Positions 8,037 through 11,817 of a DNA stretch of 11,817 nucleotides are shown piece after piece. This stretch comes from Bacteroidales bacterium (GTDB lineage Bacteria > Bacteroidota > Bacteroidia > Bacteroidales > JALTDM01), in the NCBI GenBank assembly GCA_027073875.1, contig JALTEO010000050.1:1-11817 (forward strand), written 5' to 3'. Under the pieces are notes generated by a model that did not search any database, was not told the origin of the DNA, and was given only the letters and a program-made list of their open reading frames with translations. Numbering within the stretch: position 1 is the first letter of the stretch; each line of letters opens with the position of its first letter. Position numbers and translations under genes: made by a program.

Positions 8037-8054
8037 TACCTAATTATAGGTATT
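8035..8054. promoter_or_regulatory. Perfect palindrome, candidate metal-responsive operator
   Basis: AATACCTA (8035-8042), a 4-bp centre ATTA, then TAGGTATT (8047-8054) form a perfect inverted repeat with 8-bp arms. It lies between the divergent feoAB operon and the 8088 gene and overlaps the proposed feo -33 element. The TAGGTA half-site loosely recalls boxes of DtxR/IdeR-family metal regulators, which commonly control feo genes. The identity of the regulator is inference. Confidence 0.5.
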
Positions 8055-8087
8055 TAGCAATAAAACAGAAAATTTGACAGTTAAGAT

Positions 8088-8831
8088 ATGATGATGGAAA
8101 AAATAGAAAATTTTGACTCACTCAACGACTTCTTGTCACAGATGGACGATAATGTGAGTATAATAAGTAGCGATATTCCTGTGGAGACACAAATGAAATA
8201 CTATGAGCTTTTAGGGAAAAATACAGATAAGCTCAATAAAAAAGATACTGAAGAACAAATACCAATGCTATTTTCAGCAGAAACAGATTTAGAAGAAAAG
8301 AAAAAAATATTGGTTGCTTTGGCTTCATTTGATGATGTGAAATTTTTTCGCACCGTTGAAAAATATAACCAACACCCCGATCCCGAACTAAAACACTGGG
8401 CTTCCATGGCATACAATCATGCAAAAGTTAATCTTGAAAACTCATTTCTACCGAACAAAAAAATACTGATTTCCACCGGATTAGGAGGAAAAGGAAGCAA
8501 GTTAAGATATTTTGTGGTTTTAGTCAGCGATAATCCGGAAACGCCTTTTTCTAAAACACAAAAAAAAGTTATTAAAAACGAAATTGATATTGTATTCAAA
8601 GAAAATGATGCTGAAATAGAGACACTTGATTTCCACGACAACTATGTAACATTAAAAATGCTTTTGTCGCTAAAAGTGCCTGTTCAGAGTATTTTTCTGC
8701 AAATCATTTCCAATTGTAATGAATTAGGACGGTTTATGAGTGAACGGTTTATCGTTACTAATGTCAAAGAATTAAAACCAACAGAAATTCAAGACATTAT
8801 AAAAAAAGAGAACAACGAAGAACAGAACTAA
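8088..8831 (+). CDS. Conserved-looking protein of unknown function, divergent from feoAB
   Basis: I do not recognise this 247-aa protein. It has no signal peptide or membrane segment and is charged, so it is probably cytoplasmic. The first half (to about residue 120) reads as alpha-helical pairs, for example EEKKKILVALASFDDVKFF and DPELKHWASMAYNHAKVNL, with a HEAT-like feel. A Gly-rich turn follows (ISTGLGGKGSKLRYFVVLVS). The second half alternates predicted strands and helices (RYFVVLVS, KKVIKNEIDIVF, EIETLDFHDNYVTLKMLL, VQSIFLQIISNC, RFIVTNVKEL) and could be a ferredoxin-like alpha/beta domain (inference). Three ATG codons stand in a row (8088, 8091, 8094), so the exact start is uncertain by up to two residues. 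It shares the operator region with feoAB, so iron-linked expression is possible. No catalytic motif is evident. Confidence 0.82.
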   Translation: MMMEKIENFDSLNDFLSQMDDNVSIISSDIPVETQMKYYELLGKNTDKLNKKDTEEQIPMLFSAETDLEEKKKILVALASFDDVKFFRTVEKYNQHPDPELKHWASMAYNHAKVNLENSFLPNKKILISTGLGGKGSKLRYFVVLVSDNPETPFSKTQKKVIKNEIDIVFKENDAEIETLDFHDNYVTLKMLLSLKVPVQSIFLQIISNCNELGRFMSERFIVTNVKELKPTEIQDIIKKENNEEQN

Positions 8832-8844
8832 CAAAACAGAGAAT

Positions 8845-8870
8845 ATGCCGATATGACACTTTGTCGGTAT
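8845..8870 (+). other. Hairpin just after the 8088 gene, possible weak terminator
   Basis: ATGCCGATA (8845-8853) pairs over nine positions with TGTCGGTAT (8862-8870), two of them G-U in RNA, around an 8-nt loop. It begins 14 nt after the stop of the 247-aa gene. There is no T-run behind it, so a Rho-independent terminator is not well supported. A 3'-end processing or stability hairpin is equally possible. Confidence 0.35.
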
Positions 8871-8925
8871 CATCATAAGCAATCATAATAATCCCAAAGA
8901 GATAAACACAGCGGCAGAATTAACC

Positions 8926-8968
8926 TGCATTATTCATACAAGAACTTTGTGAATTGTATGAATGTGCA
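8926..8968. repeat. Long inverted repeat in the convergent gap
   Basis: ATTCATACAA (8932-8941) and TTGTATGAAT (8954-8963) are perfect 10-bp arms around a 12-nt loop. The stem continues outward with a T-G pair and, past one bulged T, four more pairs (TGCA with TGCA at 8965-8968). It sits between two convergent genes (stops at 8831 and 9072), where a bidirectional terminator is expected, but neither side carries a convincing T-tract. It could instead be part of a dispersed repeat. Confidence 0.5.
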
Positions 8969-9040
8969 ATGAATAAAGGGTTGGGAATGCGAGAAATCCC
9001 GATTTAAAAATACCCAAATTTGTTGGTATTCCTTAATCGT

Positions 9041-9060
9041 AAAAAATTCTGTGAATTTTT
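9041..9060 (-). terminator. Candidate AT-rich terminator of the Fic gene
   Basis: On the minus strand AAAAATTC and GAATTTTT form an 8-bp stem with a 3-nt loop (ACA), 11 nt after the Fic stop codon and ending in a run of six T. The stem has only one GC pair per arm, so it would be weak. A second small hairpin (AATACC/GGTATT, 9009-9030) lies just beyond. Confidence 0.4.
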
Positions 9061-9071
9061 GGGGTTAAAAA

Positions 9072-10031
9072 CTATTTATTGTTCAGGATATATCTTGTTT
9101 TATTCCTCTCTCCTTTAATTTTCAAGATGCCTTCATCAACCCCTTTTTTTAAATCTCTACTTGCAGTTGACGATGATATATTTTTGAAAATATCCATATA
9201 CTCTTTCCTGCTAAACTCCTTAATTACAAGATTTTGTACATACTCTAATCTTTCTTTTGCTGTAAGTCTTTTACCATTAAATCTCAATAATTCAGACAAA
9301 GAATTATCAATTACATTTAGCAGATATTCAATAAAAGGAGTTGAGTTTGCCGTTTTATCTGATAATTGTAATGCTCTATAATAATCATCTTGCGTTTTTC
9401 TGATTAAACTTTCAAATGGTAAATATTCAAATACCGGATATTTATCCATTAGAATTACAGTTTGCCATAACCTGCCCATTCTTCCGTTTCCGTCCATAAA
9501 AGGATGAACAAACTCCATTTCATAATGAAAAACACAACTTTTGATTAAAACAGGGTCTTCGTCTTTTTTTATGTAAGCAAATAAATCATTCATTAAATAT
9601 GGAATATTCTCAGCAGGCGGTGCAATGTGAACAATTTTTTTCCCGTGAACTATTCCAACACTTTCTTTTCTAAATTCTCCCGTTTTTTTAATTAAGCCAT
9701 TCATTAAAAGTCTGTGAGCCATTTTAAATGATTTGACAGAAAAGGGCTTAAATCCATTAATTTTATCGTAAACTTTAATAGCATTAAGCACTTCAAGAAT
9801 ATCTTCCTTTGGTCCAATAACTCTTTTATTATCAAGCAATGCCGTTATCTGTTCTTCCGACAATGTGTTCCCCTCAATTTTTAGAGATGAATGAATTGTC
9901 TTAATCTTATTTTGCTTTCTTAGACTTGGTGATGGTTTGTCTAAGAAGTATGCTTTTGCTTCGCCTAATTTTTCCGAAATACTTGTTGTCAGTTTCAGAA
10001 TTGTTACTGTTATGTCGTATGGTGGCTTCAT
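9072..10031 (-). CDS. Class II Fic-domain protein (predicted AMPylator) with winged-helix C-terminus
   Basis: Fic enzymes usually transfer AMP from ATP to hydroxyl side chains of target proteins. This 319-aa protein has the full active-site motif HPFMDGNGRMGR (176-187), with catalytic His176, acidic Asp180 and the Arg pair. A flap-like IVHIAPPAENI (133-143) precedes it. An N-terminal inhibitory motif S49-LKI-E53-G54 fits (S/T)xxxE(G/N), which defines self-inhibited class II Fic proteins; this explains why no separate antitoxin gene is adjacent. The N-terminal region resembles the Fic_N domain. The last 55 or so residues (SRKEYMDIF, SSSTASRDLKKGVDEGILK, TRYIL) look like a winged helix that could bind DNA. 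Two palindromes directly upstream suggest autoregulation. The ATG at 10031 is the only good start. The protein target is unknown. The gene stands alone between hairpin-rich gaps, which may reflect acquisition. Confidence 0.93.
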   Translation of the reverse strand: MKPPYDITVTILKLTTSISEKLGEAKAYFLDKPSPSLRKQNKIKTIHSSLKIEGNTLSEEQITALLDNKRVIGPKEDILEVLNAIKVYDKINGFKPFSVKSFKMAHRLLMNGLIKKTGEFRKESVGIVHGKKIVHIAPPAENIPYLMNDLFAYIKKDEDPVLIKSCVFHYEMEFVHPFMDGNGRMGRLWQTVILMDKYPVFEYLPFESLIRKTQDDYYRALQLSDKTANSTPFIEYLLNVIDNSLSELLRFNGKRLTAKERLEYVQNLVIKEFSRKEYMDIFKNISSSTASRDLKKGVDEGILKIKGERNKTRYILNNK

Positions 10032-10044
10032 TTATATTTTTGTC

Positions 10045-10070
10045 TGATACTATCATTTGATACTATCAAA
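10045..10070. promoter_or_regulatory. Tandem palindromes upstream of the Fic gene, candidate operator
   Basis: TGATACTATCA occurs twice, at 10045-10055 and 10058-10068, a 13-bp period. Each copy is a palindrome (TGATA-C-TATCA). The second extends to a perfect 15-bp palindrome, TTTGATACTATCAAA (10056-10070). They end 14 bp before the Fic start codon. A weak -7-like TTATTTTG on the minus strand (10074-10067) overlaps the second copy. Autorepression by the winged-helix domain is the natural reading, but it is inference. Confidence 0.55.
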
Positions 10071-10287
10071 ATAAAATATCTAATTTTAACTTTTGTATTT
10101 ATTTCACACAACATCAAAGTATTAGCATTTATGTCAATAGTGTCAATACAACATTAAGAATCTTGTTTTGCAAATATAAAACTTTATTTATAGAAAGCAC
10201 TTAAACCAGCAAAAAGTTTTTTTAAAAACTAATCACATTTTTTTGTGGTCGTTTCATTTTGATTCCGGATTACGAAAGGGCAAGAGT
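10071..10287. other. AT-rich non-coding stretch between the Fic operator and the repeat element
   Basis: No convincing gene is present. Small features are a direct repeat TGTCAATA (10132-10139 and 10141-10148) and an AT inverted repeat AGTTTTT/AAAAACT (10215-10230). The stretch is very AT-rich: 17 of 70 bases are G or C in 10131-10200. Confidence 0.6.
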
Positions 10288-10409
10288 TCATTCTGAATTT
10301 ATTTCTCCCAAGTTCCGAAGGGATCCCTTTGGGGGAGTCCTTCGGACAGAATCTCAGCGAAGATTCCGAAACCCCGAAAAGTATTTCGAAGACAAACAGT
10401 TCGGAATGA
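10288..10409. repeat. REP/MITE-like element with nested inverted repeats
   Basis: The ends TCATTCTGAA (10288-10297) and TTCGGAATGA (10400-10409) are inverted repeats matching at 9 of 10 bases. Inside are TCCGAAGG/CCTTCGGA (10314-10321 and 10339-10346) with an inner TCCC/GGGA stem, GAATCT/AGATTC (10349-10354 and 10361-10366), and TTCCGAA/TTCGGAA (10364-10370 and 10400-10406). It could fold as a branched cruciform or RNA. GC is 37 of 70 bases in 10311-10380, well above the flanks. AGATTCCGAA and TTCGGAATGA strings are, to my knowledge, typical of dispersed intergenic repeats in Bacteroidota. A 63-codon open frame across it has no protein-like features. Confidence 0.65.
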
Positions 10410-10428
10410 CCCAAGAGATAAGGGCAAT

Positions 10429-10461
10429 AAAAAACGCCGAATACAATTAATATCCGGCGTT
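10429..10461 (-). terminator. Rho-independent terminator of the aldehyde dehydrogenase gene
   Basis: On the minus strand AACGCCGGATA (10461-10451) pairs with TATTCGGCGTT (10443-10433) over 11 positions, one G-U, around a 7-nt loop, and runs into six T. It starts 25 bp after the dehydrogenase stop codon. The GC-rich lower stem and T-tract make this the best terminator in the window. Confidence 0.85.
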
Positions 10462-10486
10462 AGATGTGTTCAGTAAATTCTAATGA

Positions 10487-11817
10487 TTAAATATCGAATT
10501 TAATTCCTTGTGCAAGGGGTAATTCTGCGCCAAAATTAACCGTATTGGTTTGGCGACGCATATAAATTTTCCAAGCATCGGAACCGGATTCGCGTCCACC
10601 GCCTGTGTCTTTTTCGCCACCAAAAGCACCACCGATTTCGGCACCTGATGTTCCAAGATTTACATTAGCAATTCCGCAATCGGAGCCAACTGCCGACAAG
10701 AATGTTTCGGCTTCGCGAACATCAAGTGTGAAACAAGCTGATGATAATCCTTGCGGAACATCATTATTAATAGCTATTGCATTATTAATATCACCCGAAT
10801 ACTTAATAAAATAGACTATCGGGGCAAATGTTTCATCCTGAACGATTTTATAATGATTTTCTGCTTCAGCAATACAAGGAACAACATAATTGCCGGACTC
10901 AAAACCTTCGCCTTCGAGCACTTCCCCACCAAATAAAATTTTGCCGCCTTCTTCTTGTACTTTTTCTATTGCATTTCTGAAAAGTGTAACTGCATTAGCA
11001 TCAATTACAGGTCCTACAAGCGTATTTTCATCAAGCGGATTACCTATTTTATTTTTTATTCCTTCGTAAGCAGCTAAGAATTTATCACGCACTTGGTCGT
11101 AAACATCCTCGTGGATAATAACTCTACGGGTTGATGTACAGCGTTGTCCGGCTGTTCCTACCGTTCCAAATACGGTTGACATAACAGCCATTTGAATATC
11201 GGCTTTTGGTGTAATGATTACGGCATTGTTTCCACCTAATTCCAAAATTGTTTTGCCGAGGCGTTTACCAACGATTCCCCCTACCCGTTTACCAACGGCT
11301 GTTGATCCGGTAACAGATACCAGAGGAATACGCTTATCGCCCAAGAAATTGTCACCCATTACTGATGATTTGGCTATAACTAAGTTAAATACGCCTTCGG
11401 GAACATTATTTCGCTTAAGGACATCGCTAATAATTTTTTGAGTTGCAATTGCTGTTAAAGGTGTTTTTGATGATGGTTTCCAAACCACAACATCGCCGGC
11501 AATTGCGGCAAGAGCAGTATTCCAAGCCCAAACAGCTACAGGGAAGTTATACGATGTGACGATACCGACAATACCTAACGGTTGATATTGTTCAAATAGT
11601 CTGTGTTGAGGGCGTTCCGATTGCAAAGAACTACCGTTAATCAAACGGGATTGACCGACAGCAAAATCACAAATGTCAATCATTTCTTGTACCTCGCCCA
11701 TTCCTTCTTGAAAGATTTTACCCATTTCAAGCGTTACCAAAGCACCAAGCTCTTCTTTATATTTTCGCAACTCCAAACCAATTTGACGAACAATTTCGCC
11801 ACGGATAGGAGCAGGAA
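10487..11817 (-). CDS. Aldehyde dehydrogenase family 7 (antiquitin type; probable alpha-aminoadipic semialdehyde dehydrogenase), 5'-truncated
   Basis: The product is predicted to oxidise alpha-aminoadipic semialdehyde (in equilibrium with piperideine-6-carboxylate) to alpha-aminoadipate with NAD+, a lysine-degradation step. The frame runs open to the window edge, reading PAPIRGEIVRQIGLELRKYKEEL, so the true start is upstream and the TTG at 11776 is internal. Counting from that TTG, visible landmarks are SYNFPV (75-80), the cofactor-site WKPSSK (99-104), GSTAVGKR, the catalytic Glu179 in LELGGNN and the nucleophile Cys213 in GTAGQRCTSTRR. The C-terminus GTSGAEIGGAFGGEKDTGG, then GRESGSDAWK, and PLAQGIKF are hallmarks of the ALDH7/antiquitin family. 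Neighbouring lysine-pathway genes are not in view, so the substrate is assigned from the family only. Confidence 0.93.
   Translation of the reverse strand, partial: PAPIRGEIVRQIGLELRKYKEELGALVTLEMGKIFQEGMGEVQEMIDICDFAVGQSRLINGSSLQSERPQHRLFEQYQPLGIVGIVTSYNFPVAVWAWNTALAAIAGDVVVWKPSSKTPLTAIATQKIISDVLKRNNVPEGVFNLVIAKSSVMGDNFLGDKRIPLVSVTGSTAVGKRVGGIVGKRLGKTILELGGNNAVIITPKADIQMAVMSTVFGTVGTAGQRCTSTRRVIIHEDVYDQVRDKFLAAYEGIKNKIGNPLDENTLVGPVIDANAVTLFRNAIEKVQEEGGKILFGGEVLEGEGFESGNYVVPCIAEAENHYKIVQDETFAPIVYFIKYSGDINNAIAINNDVPQGLSSACFTLDVREAETFLSAVGSDCGIANVNLGTSGAEIGGAFGGEKDTGGGRESGSDAWKIYMRRQTNTVNFGAELPLAQGIKFDI

Noticed and set aside
8043..8048. TATAAT on the minus strand within the feo palindrome, resembling a sigma70 -10 box
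   Set aside because: It arises from the palindrome centre, and Bacteroidota promoters use a TAnnTTTG -7 element instead; a better -33/-7 pair lies next to it.
8074..8079. TTGACA, a perfect sigma70 -35 hexamer, 9 bp before the 8088 gene
   Set aside because: Any matching -10 would fall inside the coding region. The overlapping AAAATTTG (8069-8076) is a one-mismatch -7 box without a visible -33, too weak to list as a promoter.
10259..10450. Open frames on both strands through the 10.3-kb repeat element
   Set aside because: The translations follow the inverted repeats and have no domain-like pattern; the DNA is better explained as a non-coding repeat.

Overview
This AT-rich window looks chromosomal and comes from a member of the Bacteroidota, most likely Bacteroidales or a close relative. 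The lineage call rests on four points. pyrG is followed directly by yidC. FeoA and FeoB are fused in one polypeptide and followed by a small Cys-rich membrane protein. Shine-Dalgarno sequences are absent before starts. Sequences resembling the Bacteroidota -7 box (TAnnTTTG) sit upstream of several genes. No rRNA, tRNA, CRISPR array, phage gene or transposase gene was seen.

Layout from left to right. Positions 1-2521 (+) hold the 3' part of pyrG (CTP synthase) and a complete yidC (membrane insertase), 5 bp apart. Positions 2608-3273 (+) hold an exported protein of unknown function with beta-barrel-like strands. After an array of short AT-rich repeats comes a long-chain acyl-CoA synthetase (3411-5237, +). 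Positions 5325-8008 (-) hold an iron-uptake operon: a FeoA-FeoB fusion followed by the small FeoB-associated protein, joined by a TAATG overlap. An unrecognised 247-aa protein (8088-8831, +) is divergent from it. The two share a short control region with a perfect palindrome (8035-8054), a good candidate operator lying over the -33 element of the feo promoter. After a hairpin-rich gap comes a class II Fic protein with a probable DNA-binding C-terminus (9072-10031, -). Two tandem copies of a palindrome sit just before its start codon. The 455-bp gap that follows holds a GC-richer repeat element with nested inverted repeats (10288-10409) and a clear intrinsic terminator (10429-10461). The window ends in the 3' part of an antiquitin-type (ALDH7) aldehyde dehydrogenase (10487-11817, -).

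Most of the coding content is ordinary housekeeping and iron transport. The parts worth a second look are non-coding: the feo palindrome, the tandem Fic palindromes, the folded repeat element and the heptamer array. The divergent 247-aa protein of unknown role is the main coding item. I do not see a complete novel multi-gene system here. All functional assignments come from reading motifs; no database search was possible.
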